In this document: positions 37,095 to 47,125 of the stretch, piece after piece
Position numbering within the stretch: the stretch's first letter is position 1
Layout of the letters: the number at the start of each line of letters is the position of its first letter
Assembly (NCBI GenBank): GCA_963787645.1
Contig: CAWBDS010000009.1
Location: 62,001-126,000 of the forward strand
Direction: 5' to 3'
Source: Palsa-504 sp963787645
GTDB lineage: Bacteria; Actinomycetota; Actinomycetes; Streptosporangiales; Streptosporangiaceae
DNA length: 64,000 nt
Program-made: the position numbers and the translations under genes
Notes under the pieces: model-generated
What the model saw: only the letters and a program-made list of their open reading frames with translations
The model's database searches: none
Told to the model about the DNA's origin: nothing

Positions 37095-37799
37095 CTACGG
37101 CTCCGCGATCCCAGCCAGGTCGCTGATCGCCGCCGCGACGGCCACCGGATCCACGATCTGATGCAGGTGCTCTCCGGGCAGCGCGCGAACCGTCCAGCCG
37201 CGCCTGCGCGCCTCCTGCGCCTCGGCCGCGTACGGATCGCTAAACACCAGGTACCCGCAGCGGTGATCGTCCCAGCCGGGCGGAACCGGCACCCGCTCGG
37301 CGTAGTAGCCGACCGGGAGCCGCGGCTGCTCGGCCGTCACCGCCGCCCTGAGCCGTTCGGCCCCCTCAAACATGGGCGCTACGTCCTGCTCATCCCACCA
37401 GTCCGTCCACTGGGGCAGCCGCCCGTCCGGCCCGGCCAGGCCACGCAGGAACTCCAGGAACTCCGGCGGCGTGACAGGCGTCTCCCCGTGCTCGGCCGGG
37501 ACCGTCGCGTCCACGAAGACCGAGCAGCCCGCCGGCACGTCCAGCCCGGCCTGGATCACCGGCATGAATACGCCCGCGTTGCTGTGCGCCACCAGCACGA
37601 CCGGCTCGCCAGGAGCAATCCCCGCCAGGCCGGCGTTCACGGCGGCCACCACCCCGGGCCAGTACGGCGCCTGGCCGTCAGCCACCCCAAGCAGCGACGG
37701 CACCACGACCCCGTGGCCCGATTCGCGCAGCCTGCCCGCAACACCGGCCCAGGTGGCCGGGCCGACCGACGGACTGTGTACCAGGACGAAGCTCGTCAT
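37095..37799 (-). CDS. alpha/beta hydrolase
   Basis: The protein has 234 residues. It starts MTSFVLVHSPSVGPATWAGV (oxyanion region HSPSVG). The nucleophile elbow is VVLVAHSNAGVFMPVIQA (Ser in H-S-N-A-G). The acid and His are likely in VFSDPYAAEAQ and LPGEHLHQIVDPVAVAAAIS. The length suits small esterase-like hydrolases of the AB hydrolase 6 type. The substrate is unknown. No operon partner. Confidence 0.88.
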   Translation of the reverse strand: MTSFVLVHSPSVGPATWAGVAGRLRESGHGVVVPSLLGVADGQAPYWPGVVAAVNAGLAGIAPGEPVVLVAHSNAGVFMPVIQAGLDVPAGCSVFVDATVPAEHGETPVTPPEFLEFLRGLAGPDGRLPQWTDWWDEQDVAPMFEGAERLRAAVTAEQPRLPVGYYAERVPVPPGWDDHRCGYLVFSDPYAAEAQEARRRGWTVRALPGEHLHQIVDPVAVAAAISDLAGIAEP

Positions 37800-38127
37800 G
37801 CCCTGACTCTGCCAGGGTCAGATGACAAGCTCACCCACAGCGGCTGTCCCTTCGCTGACAGCAGAGCCGACCCGGCCGACAGCCGTCTCAGCGCCGGGCC
37901 GCGACGCCCCTGCCGCGCAGGCAACGCGCGAGGGCGCCTGGCTGGCGCGATCAGCCGGGCCCTGACCCGCCCATGCCGGCCTCCGACCCCCGGGCTGCCA
38001 GCGGTTCACGTCCACAGAAGTGGTGTACGGATCTTGAACCGGCTCGGCGTGTCGCCGTGAGCTGAGACGGCCACCGTGCTGATCCTTCGAACAGAGCTAC
38101 CAACTCATCGAAGGAACGGAGAGCACG

Positions 38128-38899
38128 ATGGCCGATACCACCAGTGTGGACCTTGCCCGGGGGGTGGGCGAGAACCTGGAGTCCGCGAGCCCGGATCTGC
38201 TGCGGGCGATGGTTCAGATGTTCGCGCAGGCGCTGATGGGCGCCGAGGCGGACGCGATCTGCGGGGCGCCGTACGGGCAGGTCAGCGAAGACCGGGTGAA
38301 TTACCGCAACGGGTACCGGGAGCGCCGGTGGGACACCCGGGCGGGCACGATCGAGCTGGCGATCCCCAAACTGCGCCAGGGCAGCTACTTCCCGGAGTGG
38401 CTGCTGGAACGGCGGCGGCGCGCCGAGCAGGCGCTGATCTCGGTCGTGGCCACGTCCTGCCTGCTGGGCGTGTCCACCCGCCGGGTGGAGAAGCTCGCCG
38501 AGACCCTGGGGATCACCTCGCTGTCCAAGAGCCAGGTCTCCGAGCTGGCCAAGACCCTGGACGCGGCGGTGGAGGAGTTCCGGTCCCGGCCGCTGGACGG
38601 CGGCCCGTACCGGTTCGTGCAGGCCGATGCGCTGACCATCAAGGTCCGCGAGGGCGGCCGCACGGTGATCGTGCACGGGCTGGTCGCCACCGGGGTCAAC
38701 GCCGACGGCAAGCGGGAGATCCTCGGCTTCGACGTCACCTCCGCCGAGGACGGGGCCGGCTGGCTGGCGTTCTTCCGCGGCCTGGTCGCCCGCGGCCTGA
38801 CCGGGGTGGAGCTGGTCACCTCCGATGCCCACCGCGGGCTGGTCGCCGCGATCCAGGCCACCTTGCCCGGCGCGAGCTGGCAACGATGCCGGACGCACT
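38128..38899 (+). pseudogene. IS256 transposase, N-terminal part
   Basis: The first 257 residues read from MADTTSVDLARGVGENLESA through ADAICGAPYGQVSEDRVNYR and YRFVQADALTIKVREGG (first Asp) to VELVTSDAHRGLVAAI (second Asp) and WQRCRTH. A TGA follows immediately because ISAzo13 begins here. The missing C-terminal part lies at 42598-43073. Confidence 0.92.
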
Positions 38900-38913
38900 G
38901 AAGCCGTAAAGAA

Positions 38914-40038
38914 TCAACTTGTCGCCGTGTTGTTCGCTGCTGTGGTGGCGAGGAGATCCGCGGCTGTGCGGTAGCGGGCTGGTGCGGGCCCGGGGATGCG
39001 GTCTTGGTGCTGGAGCAGGGGCAGGGTTTCGCGGATGACGTTGCCGATGGCGGTTCTGCTGACGTCGCCGAGGGCGTCGGCGAGGACATCCAGCGTGCAC
39101 AGTCTTCTGTGGTAGAGGAGGGCGAGCAGGACGCGTTCGCTGTTGCTGATCTTCTGGTGGAAGACACCGCCGCGGGTGCCGGGCTGGCGCGGGCCGCCGC
39201 GCCGCTGGTAGGACAGGCGTTCGGCCTGGGCGGATTGCCGGATGGCGAGCCGGCTGGTGAGTTCATGCAGCTGGTTGCGGGTGAGTCCGGTCAGGGCCGG
39301 GCGGGACAGCCGCTCGGTGATCACGGCCCGTGCCGGGCGCAGGTCGGTGCGCAGGAAGCTGAGCAGGGCATCGGCGGCGGCGAACCGGACCGGGGCCACT
39401 CCGGGGTCGTGGCCGTGGTCTTCGAGGATCTCACGTGTCTGCTTGACCAGGTCGCCGATGCAGGTGGCGGTGACCTCCAATAGGTCGGCCAGCACGTTCA
39501 TGGAGCAGACCTGCCGCTGGTAAAGGAGCGTGAGCAGCAGGCGTGCGGCGTCATCGAACAGCGGCCTGCCGCGGGGGTTTCCCCTCGCCCGCCGGGCCCG
39601 GCCGCCGCGCTGCTCGCTGTATCGCTGCTGGGCCCGGGCGGCCTGGGCGGGGGCGAGCGCGGCGGCAAGCTGCTGCAGCTGTGCGGTGCTCATGCCGGCC
39701 AGCCGCGGGTCAGCCAGCTTGGCGAGCATGCCCTGGCGGCGCTGGGCGGGACCGCGGGACTCACTGGCGGGCGCCGTCTGAGCGGGGCCGGACGCGGGCT
39801 CGGGATGCAGGGTGTAGTTCCAGGCGCCGTGCGTGGCGTGCCGTTCCAGTGGCAGCGCTGCCATGCGCTCCTTGCTGATCGCGACGCCGGTCGGGTAGTC
39901 GCCGCTGTCCAGGGCGGCCTCCACGTGCAGCCCGCCGCTGGTCCGGGTCGCCGCGATGATCTGGACGACCACCTCATGGCTGGTCAGCGGCCTGCCCCGC
40001 CAGTTCAAGGTGATGTGGGAGAACAGCCGGTGCTCGAT
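38914..40038 (-). pseudogene. ISAzo13 transposase, C-terminal part
   Basis: Reading leftward from the IS110 edge: IEHRLFSHITLNWRGRPLTS, HEVVVQIIAATRTSGGLHVE, ALPLERHATHGAWNYTLHPE. These are the normal C-terminal part of ISAzo13 DDE transposases; the segment around the catalytic Glu (IEHRLF) is here. The remainder to residue 364 (PGTRGGVFHQKISNSERVLL and similar repeats) is an additional C-terminal region with two related halves. It cannot be translated as part of the original protein while IS110 is present. Confidence 0.85.
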
Positions 40039-40117
40039 CTGGGGTGAAATGCGGGCGTTTTCGGGCGCGCGGCAGCTCGCCGGGGCGAAGCCCCGGCGGA
40101 TGGGTGCGGCCGGCCGG

Positions 40118-41353
40118 TTACCCGGCGTCGGTGAGCTCGACGGTGAAGCCGAGTTTCTCCAGCTGGCTTACCAGGCGGCGGGCCTGGTGCTCCTTGTCCT
40201 GCCGGGAGGTGAAGTAGTCCTCGCCGAGGTCGGTGAACACCTCACCAGTGGTGAGGATGTGCCAGATCGTGTCCAGCAGGCTGTGGGCAACCGCGACGGC
40301 GGCCTTGTTGGGTCCCCGGCGGCGGGCTATCTGCCGGTACTGGGCGCTGAAGTAGCTGCCCTTGGTCCGCGCCGCGGCCCGGGCCGACTCGACCATGGTC
40401 CGGCGCAGCCACTGGTCGCCTGGCGTGGTGGCCACCCGGCGGCGCTTGCCAGCCGACTCGTGATTGCCCGGGCACAGGCCCGCCCACGAGGCCAGGTGTC
40501 CCGGGCTGGGGAACCGGCTCATGTCCGCGCCGGTCTCGGCGATGATGACCTCGATGCTCCGACGCTCCAGGCCGGGGACATCAGCCAGCAGCCTGGCGGC
40601 CGGCTGGTAGTCCTTTGCCACCCGGGCGGCGACCTGCTCGTCGAGCCGGGCGATCACCGCGTCCAGGAAATCCAGGTGGCCCAGGATGCAGGACGCGACG
40701 ATGGCGTGATGCGCGCCGAAGTGGCCGTCCAGCGCCGCGGTCAGCTGCGGGATCTTCGGGCGCAGCTTGCCCTTGGCCAGCCCGGCCAGCGCGCGCGGGT
40801 CGCGCTGCCCCGCGATCAGCGCCTCGACGATCGCCCGCCCGGACTGAGTCAGCACCTTGGAGGCGACCGAGGTCAGCTTGATCCCGGCGTCCTGGAGCAC
40901 CTTTTCCAGCCGGGCGATCTCGGCGGCCCGGACATCGATCTGGGTCTTGCGGTAACGCGTCAGCTCCCGCAGCTCGCGGATCGCCGGCGGCGGCACGAAG
41001 CTGGGCCGAACCATCCCGTGCGCGGCCACGTCGGCCAGCCACTCGGCATCGGACATATCCGTCTTGCGGCCCGGGACGTTCTTGACGTGGTGAGCGTTGC
41101 ACAGCCACAGCTCGAAGCGGCCTTCGAGCGCGTAGTAGACCGGCTTCCAGTACACGCCGGTCGCCTCCATCGCGGCCAGGCTGACCGCGCACCCCGCCAG
41201 CCAGGTGGCCATCGCGGCCAGCCCGCCAGCCGTGGTGCTGAACCGCGCCTTGTCCGTGTGCACGCCGCCGCGCGGCCCCGGCGTGCGCACGCACACCGCG
41301 ACCTCGTCCCGGTGCACATCCAGGCCAGCGACCCGGTCGTGGATCTGTTCCAT
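40118..41353 (-). CDS. IS110 family DEDD transposase
   Basis: The protein has 411 residues from ATG 41353, preceded by GAGGAGGAGAC. The N-terminal RuvC-like DEDD domain has HDRVAGLDVHRDEVAVCVRT (Asp), VSLAAMEATGVYWKPVYYAL (Glu) and HHVKNVPGRKTDMSDAEWLA (Asp-Asp). The C-terminal Transposase_20 domain has LADVPGLERRSIEVIIAETG, FPSPGHLASWAGLCPGNHES and GDQWLRRTMVESARAA, including the catalytic Ser region. It is intact and the only complete gene in the nest, so it is probably the most recent arrival. Confidence 0.93.
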   Translation of the reverse strand: MEQIHDRVAGLDVHRDEVAVCVRTPGPRGGVHTDKARFSTTAGGLAAMATWLAGCAVSLAAMEATGVYWKPVYYALEGRFELWLCNAHHVKNVPGRKTDMSDAEWLADVAAHGMVRPSFVPPPAIRELRELTRYRKTQIDVRAAEIARLEKVLQDAGIKLTSVASKVLTQSGRAIVEALIAGQRDPRALAGLAKGKLRPKIPQLTAALDGHFGAHHAIVASCILGHLDFLDAVIARLDEQVAARVAKDYQPAARLLADVPGLERRSIEVIIAETGADMSRFPSPGHLASWAGLCPGNHESAGKRRRVATTPGDQWLRRTMVESARAAARTKGSYFSAQYRQIARRRGPNKAAVAVAHSLLDTIWHILTTGEVFTDLGEDYFTSRQDKEHQARRLVSQLEKLGFTVELTDAG

Positions 41354-41567
41354 GTCTCCTCCTCGATGGGTTCCGAGACGACCCACCGGGGAGGACCTGG
41401 TCCCTAACCGAATCTGGGGTTCGCGCTCGCAGCAGCAATCCCAGGTCCCGCGGGTCCTGCACCAAACTTGTTGCGGACTGTCAGCGCTCCAGTATCGAGA
41501 CGGCGACCGCGCCCGGCGAGCCGCTGAAGGCATTTCATCACTCCGGGGTGGCCGCAGGTCATGCACA
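41354..41567 (-). ncRNA. predicted IS110 bridge RNA region
   Basis: IS110-group elements encode a structured bridge RNA in the long non-coding end upstream of the recombinase. This element has exactly such a layout (214 bases upstream, 77 downstream). The segment CTCGATGGGTTCC at 41362-41374 resembles the occupied target CTCGATCTTGTTCC. It overlaps the ribosome site, so this may be chance. I have not folded the RNA. Confidence 0.4.
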
Positions 41568-42542
41568 CTTGTTCCACTTGGAGGTGCCCGGCGGGAAATG
41601 GCAGACCGTGATGGCCAGGCCCGTCTCGGCGGCCAAGGCGGCCAGCTCGCTCTTCCAGACCCGGTACCGGTAGCTGTTGGAGCCGCCCGCGTCCGCGGTG
41701 ATCAGCAGGCGGGAGGCCTGCGGGTAGTCCCGGCTGCCGCGGACCTTCCACCAGCGGCGGACGGACTCCACCGCGAACACCGAGGTGTCGTGATCGACGC
41801 CGACGTTCACCCAGCCGGTGTTGCGGGTGATGTCGTAGATCCCGTACGGTATCGCCTGCCCGGCATCCGGGCCGGTGAAGAAGCTGTGGTCCTCCACCTG
41901 CACCGGATCGCCCTTCGGGCGCCACTCCCGCCCGCCCATCGGCAGCCGGCCCAGCTGTTCCCTCTTCTTGGTGTCCACGCTGATCACCGGCTCGCCGGCC
42001 GCCTGGTGGTCCTTGGCCTGGTCGTTGATATACCGGAACTGCACATCCCGGTCCGGGTGCTGGTCTCCCTCCAGGGTCTTCGCATTGCCCTGCAGGCTGA
42101 AGCCGTTCTCGCGCAGCAAGTGCCCGGCCGTAGGCGCCGACACCGGATGCCCCTGCCGGGCCAGCTCGCCGGCCAGGTGCCGCAGCGACTTGGTCGTCCA
42201 CCGCAGCGGCGATTCCGGGTCCCCGCGCTCGTCCGGCTCCACCAGCGCCAGCAGCGCAGGCACCAAGCCGGCATCCAGCGCCGCAGCGCTCTTGCGGCCC
42301 CCGCCGCCGCGCCGGGCACGTCCCTCAGCGAACGGCCCCCGCCCTTCTTCCAGCTCGAAGACACCAGCGCGGACCGTGGTCTCGCTGACCCCGGCCACCC
42401 GGGCGACGGCCCGCACCCCGCCATGCCCCAGCAGCCGCGCCTCCGTCGCCAGCAGCAACCGCCGCTGCCGCTCATTCAGATACGGCATCAGCACCTCGAA
42501 CCTCAGCGACAACTGCTCGCGGGCCCCGGCCGTGATGCTCAT
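41568..42542 (-). pseudogene. ISAzo13 transposase, N-terminal part
   Basis: From ATG 42542 the protein reads MSITAGAREQLSLRFEVLMP, then an HTH (GGVRAVARVAGVSETTVRAG). The DDE region follows with PVISVDTKKREQLG (first Asp) and ASRLLITADAGGSNSYRYRV (second Asp), ending at HFPPGTSKWNK where IS110 enters. After the junction two stray residues (CA) and a stop follow. Confidence 0.9.
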
Positions 42543-42597
42543 ACCACCACACCCAACCACCGACCTGAAGACAACACCTTATTCCTTTACGGTTTCG

Positions 42598-43073
42598 ACT
42601 ACTTGCGTGACCTGCTCACCAAGGTGAACAAGGCCAGCCAGCCATGGGTGGCGACCCTGGTCCGCACCATCTTCGACCAGCCCGGCACCGCCGAGGTGCA
42701 CGCCCAGTTCGAGCGGGTGGTCACCGCGCTGGACGGCAAGCTCCCCGCTGCCGCCGAGCACCTGGCGGCCGCCCGCGAGGACCTGCTCGCCTTCACCGTC
42801 GTGCCCCGCGAGATCTGGCGCCAGGTCTGGTCATCCAACCCGCAGGAGCGATTGAACAGGGAATTGCGCAGGCGAACCGACGTCGTGGGCATCTTCCCCG
42901 ACCGCGCCGCCATCATCCGCCTCGTCGGCGCCGTGCTCATGGAGCAAAACGACGAATGGACCGAAGCCCGCCGGTACATGGGCCTGGAAGTCCTCGCCAA
43001 GACCGGCGTCGCGCCAGCAGCGACCGCTGACACGCCCGGGCAGGTGAATGCCATCGAGGCGATAAGCGCATAA
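42598..43073 (+). pseudogene. IS256 transposase, C-terminal part
   Basis: In frame with the first part once ISAzo13 and one ACT are removed: YLRDLLTKVNKASQPWVATL, VRTIFDQPGTAEVHAQFERV, then WSSNPQERLNRELRRRTDVV with the catalytic Glu, ending at TAA 43071. No start codon or ribosome site of its own is evident. Confidence 0.92.
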
Positions 43074-43119
43074 AGTCAGCAGCGGATCATCACGGTGTCG
43101 TCTCATACACCATGATCAC

Positions 43120-43911
43120 GGACGTGGCCTGCAGCGGAGCCCAGTAGGACTGATGAGAAAAGCTCCGGATCGCCGAATCGGCGCGAGCCTAGGTGCGAGT
43201 CAACGCTGTCCGCTGGTCGCACAGATTCACCGATTCTGGCGTCCCATGGTCTGGCAGTCCATCACGTCCCCGTCCCCTCGGCGAGGGGCTCTTCCCGTTT
43301 ATTTGCGGGCAGCCGATTCGGCCAGTCACTGAAGATCCCGCTAGACTTAGAGAATCAGCCACTGCAGAAATCGTGGCGCTGTCTTATTCGTGGTCACGCT
43401 TCTTCTGGCCGCACGATTGCTGCTGGGTTCGTGATAACAGTACCCTAGGCCCGGTTTCCCTTCATCGATGCAATGATCTGCTGGGTTAGCCATAGCAGGG
43501 GTTCAGCGATGTTGATCGGACGGATAGATCCCCTCACGTGCTCGCTCCGCCGGCACGATGGGGACAGCGAGGGCGGTCAGGCCGGGCCGAATGCCGGTCC
43601 AGTGGGAGTGGACCGCGTTCGGCGGGGAGAAGGCGCACCAGCGCCTGGCGCGGCAGGCGCGTGCCGCCGTACCGTGGTCTGTTCCGTGCTCAGGCACGTC
43701 ATGTGGAGGTGGCTGTGGTCTGCGGCGCCGCCCGCATCCGGCTGTCGTGGATGAGTTGAGCGAGGAGGTCGGGTACCGTCCGGGCGCCGGATGGCTGACC
43801 GTCGCCCGTGTGCATCAGGAGGTGAGGTCGCCAGGTTTCGGAGCGCGGTTTCACGGTATGGGCGGGTGATAGCGCTAGACCGGCCGGGGGGACGGTCGGG
43901 AAGGACACGTC
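43120..43911. other. 792 bases without a supported gene
   Basis: A 103-residue frame at 43558-43869 (MGTARAVRPGRMPVQWEWTA, EEVGYRPGAGWLTVARVHQE) is the only one with mildly protein-like composition. I recognise no family. The rest is silent. Promoter elements for the MHS gene should lie near 43850-43910. Confidence 0.4.
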
Positions 43912-45261
43912 GTGGTACTGCAGCCTGAAGAAGCCGGCCGCGCGAGGTCTGTTGATGAATCCGGCCGCCGGCGGCAGATACGCCTGGCCGCGGCGGCCAG
44001 CGTGGTCGGGACCTCGATCGAGTGGTATGACTTTTTCCTGTACGGGACGGCCGCGGCCATCGTGTTCCCTGCGGTGTTCTTCCCCAAGTCGGGTGCCTAC
44101 TCCGGGACGCTCGACTCGTTCGCCACGTACGCCGTCGGGTTCGCCGCCCGCCCGGTCGGCGCGGCGATCTTCGGTCACTGGGGCGACCGGCTCGGCCGCA
44201 AGGCCACGCTGATCATCACGCTGCTGATGATGGGCCTGGCCAGCGCCCTGGTGGGCGTGCTGCCGGGCACCGCGACCATCGGCGTCGCCGCGCCGATCCT
44301 GCTCGTGGTGCTGCGGGTGCTCCAGGGCATCGCGGTGGGCGGTGAGTGGAGCGGCTCGGTGCTCCTGTCGATGGAATGGGGCAGGCAGCGCAGACGCGGG
44401 CTGATGGCGAGCTGGCCGCAGATCGGTGTACCAATCGGGCTGCTGCTCGGCACCGGGGCGATGACCGCGATCGCGCTGGCCGCGCCGGACGCGTTCAAGG
44501 CGTGGGCCTGGCGGATACCCTTCCTGGCCAGCTTGGTGCTCGTGGCCATCGGCCTGTGGGTGCGGCTGAAGGTGCTAGAGACGCCGCTATTCGCCCGGCT
44601 GGTCCAGCAGCAGGCCGTGGCTAAGCTCCCGGTGGCCGAGGTGATCCGGCGGCACCCGAAGGAGATCGTGTGCAGCGCGTTCTTGCGGATGTCGGAGCAG
44701 GCGCCGTTCTATCTCTACACGGCGTTCGCGCTGACCTACATCAAGGACCATCTGCACCAGGCCCAGAGCGTGGGACTGGCCGCGGTGACCGTGGCCGCCG
44801 CGATCGAGCTGTTCCTGATCCCGGCCTTCGGCCACCTTAGCGACCGGCTGGGACGAAGGCGGGTCTACGCGACCGGGGCGGTGCTGACGGCGGCGATGGC
44901 GTTCCCTGCCTTCCTGCTGCTCAACACCGGAGCCGCCGGCCTGATCATCCTCGGCGTGGTCGTGCTCGCCATCCCGCACGCCATGCAGTACGGCCCGCAG
45001 TCGTCCTACATTGCGGAGAACTTCCCGACCGGGCTGGCCTACGCCGGCAGCGGCCTGGGCTACCAGGCGGCCTCGCTGATCGCTGGCGGCCCCGCACCGC
45101 TGCTCGCGACCTGGATGCTGGCCAGCTTCGGCTGGCAGGCGATCTCGGTCTACATCATCGCGTGCGTGGTGCTGACCTTGATCGCGGTCGCCCTGCTGCC
45201 CGACCGGAGCAAGACCGACCTGGCCGCTACCCCGGCGCCCAGCCCAGTCGGTGTCCGCTAA
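43912..45261 (+). CDS. MHS family MFS transporter
   Basis: The protein has 449 residues and 12 predicted helices. The N-terminal GTSIEWYDFFLYGTAAAIVF is the hallmark of the metabolite:H+ symporter family (ShiA/ProP/KgtP). The TM2-3 loop GHWGDRLGRKATLIITLLMM is motif A, and VLRVLQGIAVGGEWSGSVLL is typical of TM4. The repeated motif A in the second half is GHLSDRLGRRRVYATGAVLT. It imports an organic acid or betaine-like substrate; the exact one is unknown. Transcribed alone. Confidence 0.92.
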   Translation: MVLQPEEAGRARSVDESGRRRQIRLAAAASVVGTSIEWYDFFLYGTAAAIVFPAVFFPKSGAYSGTLDSFATYAVGFAARPVGAAIFGHWGDRLGRKATLIITLLMMGLASALVGVLPGTATIGVAAPILLVVLRVLQGIAVGGEWSGSVLLSMEWGRQRRRGLMASWPQIGVPIGLLLGTGAMTAIALAAPDAFKAWAWRIPFLASLVLVAIGLWVRLKVLETPLFARLVQQQAVAKLPVAEVIRRHPKEIVCSAFLRMSEQAPFYLYTAFALTYIKDHLHQAQSVGLAAVTVAAAIELFLIPAFGHLSDRLGRRRVYATGAVLTAAMAFPAFLLLNTGAAGLIILGVVVLAIPHAMQYGPQSSYIAENFPTGLAYAGSGLGYQAASLIAGGPAPLLATWMLASFGWQAISVYIIACVVLTLIAVALLPDRSKTDLAATPAPSPVGVR

Positions 45262-45407
45262 CCAGGCCACGACCGAGGCCGCTCGCCGCCCTCACGCCGG
45301 GCTGCGCCTTCGGGCGGTCCGGCGTGGTGCGGCAGATCCCAGCGCCAACTGGTCCCAGCCGTCCCTTCTGCACTCACCGCCATCCTCCGTTGGCGGACTT
45401 GGGCGGC

Positions 45408-45765
45408 TTAAGGATCGTCCGCCTCGGTGACCGCCGCGATGAGTGCTTCTCGGAGCTCGCGCGGCACTTCCGCGGTGACAATCTGCTCGATCCCGGCCTC
45501 GCCGATGAGCCCGGCTTCCGCGTTCGAGGTAACGCCGCTCGTCAGGGTCCCAGTCTCGGATCAACTGATGCCAGACCAGCGCGCCATCGAGCAAGAACAT
45601 CGCGGCGTCTAGCCCGGGATCATCCCGGATGCCGTCGCGGCTGCCTCCGCCTGCGATCCGGCGTGCGGCACCGCGCGAGCCATGCAGGTTCCGCGCCGCG
45701 GCCATCCGCGTCTGCCGGCCCTCGACGGCCCTGCCTGCCTCGGCTGCCTGCGAACGGATCGTCAA
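45408..45765 (-). pseudogene. frameshifted hypothetical protein
   Basis: The start reads MTIRSQAAEAGRAVEGRQTR and GLDAAMFLLDGALVWHQLIR, RDWDPDERRY. A frame change near 45525 then gives AGLIGEAGIEQIVTAEVPRE and LREALIAAVTEADDP ending at TAA 45408. The WHQLIRDWDP and VPRELREALIAA parts look like one small soluble protein. The family is unknown. Confidence 0.4.
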
Positions 45766-46251
45766 CGTGACTACAGCGCAGTGCCGCCGACCACCAAGAC
45801 GCTCGTCGGAGAATAGCCGGCAGGGATCTCGAACACTGACCAGTCCGGGCCGGTGTTATCGGCCTTTGTACCTGGGCACGGATCGATGATCACGGCAACG
45901 CTCTACCCGGGGTCGGCCGCCCGGCTTTCAAGATCACGAAGACATCCGAGGCAGTATGCATGCAGGCCGCCGTCAGCGAGTGGCCGACGGCAGCCAGACG
46001 TCGGTTCCCTGGCGGCTCACGGAGCGCGACCGACTCGGCCGGGCCGGCGGCCGCCGAGTTCGCGCCGAATACGTGCGGCCTTGGTCGTTGCCTTTCCCGG
46101 GCTATGCCTGCACACAGATTATCCGGATAGGTACGGTCGCTGACTTGTCGGACCAGGAAGGAACGGCGGTCCATATCGGGCGGCGATGTGCGCGGCCTTC
46201 TGCCAGGCGCCGAGCACGCTCTGTGATCCGGCGGCATGTGCCTGATCCCGA
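45766..46251. other. 486 bases without a supported gene
   Basis: Several short frames overlap on both strands without a recognisable motif. Nothing in repeats or symmetry stands out. Confidence 0.4.
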
Positions 46252-46287
46252 ATGCACGACGGCGCGGTGCCGTGGTACTACCGGGAT

Positions 46288-46710
46288 ATGCGCTCGCGGA
46301 AGTACCGAGTGGTCACGACGCTGGAACGGGCTAGCAACCGGCTGATCCGGTCCGCTTTGAGCGCGGGCTTCGCGCCACGCTCGTTCGCCCTGCTGGAGAC
46401 GACCGGCCGCCGCACCGGGCTGGCGCGGCATACCCCGGTGGGAAATGGCCTGGCCGGCGATACGTTCTGGCTGGTGGCCGCGCACGGAACGCAGGCCGAC
46501 TACGTCCGCAACTTGCAGGCCGAACCCAGGGTACGGGTCAAGGCCGGCGGCCTATGGCGCGCCGGGACGGCTGTTGTGCTTCCCGGCGATGACCCCGCCG
46601 TGCGGTCGCGGACGCTGCCGCACCGGTGGGACGCGGCGATCGGCAGGATAATGGCCTCAGCTCCGCTGACCATCCGCATCGACCTCGATCAGCGGCCTGA
46701 GCCGAAGTGA
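46288..46710 (+). CDS. F420-linked nitroreductase family (DUF385) protein
   Basis: The protein has 140 residues from ATG 46288; an earlier ATG at 46252 adds 12 residues. The segment ERASNRLIRSALSAGFAPRS, then FALLETTGRRTGLARHTPVG and FWLVAAHGTQADYVRNLQAE, PRVRVKAGGLWRAGTAVVLP is the Ddn/DUF385 split barrel that binds deazaflavin F420. The Tyr in ADYVRNL is conserved. It reduces quinones or nitroaromatics. Single gene. Confidence 0.88.
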   Translation: MRSRKYRVVTTLERASNRLIRSALSAGFAPRSFALLETTGRRTGLARHTPVGNGLAGDTFWLVAAHGTQADYVRNLQAEPRVRVKAGGLWRAGTAVVLPGDDPAVRSRTLPHRWDAAIGRIMASAPLTIRIDLDQRPEPK

Positions 46711-46891
46711 GCCAGGGGCCCCGGCCACGATCAGGCCGTCAGCTGCCCGGCTCACGGGCGGCGGGGATACGCTCCAGTCAAGGTGCAGATCAGGCGGTTA
46801 CTTGCGCACTGGCCGCGGACCAGCCGTAGTCGCTGAGCGTGATCGGAATGCTGGCCCGCCGAGTTCGTTATCGCCGACTCGGCGCTGTCTC

Positions 46892-47125
46892 ATGGTGACG
46901 GGTCGACCTGATGTCGCGGGCCCCTACCTGGTGGCCCACGTCAAGCGGCTCGCCGGCACCGACCTGTGCGAGGCACCGCACTTCCAGTACCACGTGCGGG
47001 CGTGCTGCACGTGGTCATGGCCGACGGGGCGCAGTTCGACGCCCGGCCCGGCGACGTCAGCCCTCCGTCAGGGCCATGACGCCCGGGTGGTCGGCGACGA
47101 GCCGGTGGTCGTGATCGACTGGTAG
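46892..47125 (+). pseudogene. cupin-domain protein, frameshifted
   Basis: The start MVTGRPDVAGPYLVAHVKRL leads to CEAPHFQYHVR, then a frame change near 47005 gives VLHVVMADGAQFDARPGDVS, and another near 47070 gives QGHDARVVGDEPVVVIDW, where TAG replaces an expected Tyr. The H-x-H-less cupin strands and D-W-Y ending resemble small actinomycete cupins. Multiple lesions indicate decay. Confidence 0.5.

Larger units (their letters stand above)
40039..41567 (-). mobile_element. IS110 family element inside ISAzo13
   Basis: The interrupted ISAzo13 sequence is GATCTTGTTCC on the plus strand. It is split as GAT-CT at 40036-40040 and CT-TGTTCC at 41568-41575. CT is therefore present at both junctions with no longer duplication, which is how IS110 recombinases use a 2-base core. 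The element is about 1,529 bp with a 77-base end after the gene and a 214-base non-coding end before it. Confidence 0.85.
38900..42597 (-). mobile_element. ISAzo13 family element, interrupted by IS110
   Basis: It is flanked by ACT at 38897-38899 and 42598-42600, a 3-bp target duplication from the IS256 gene. The terminal repeats are GAAGCCGTAAAG-AAT on the left and CGAAACCGTAAAGGAAT (complement) on the right. Its transposase is cut in two by IS110. Confidence 0.88.
38049..43119 (+). mobile_element. IS256 copy 2, interrupted by ISAzo13
   Basis: The ends share an imperfect inverted repeat (left GTGAGCTGAGACGGCCACCG, right GTGTATGAGACGACACCGTG on the other strand). Removing 38900-42597 and one ACT repeat rejoins a full transposase of about 417 residues. 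This is the outer shell of a three-element nest. The ends are approximate because I see no clear target duplication. Confidence 0.85.
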
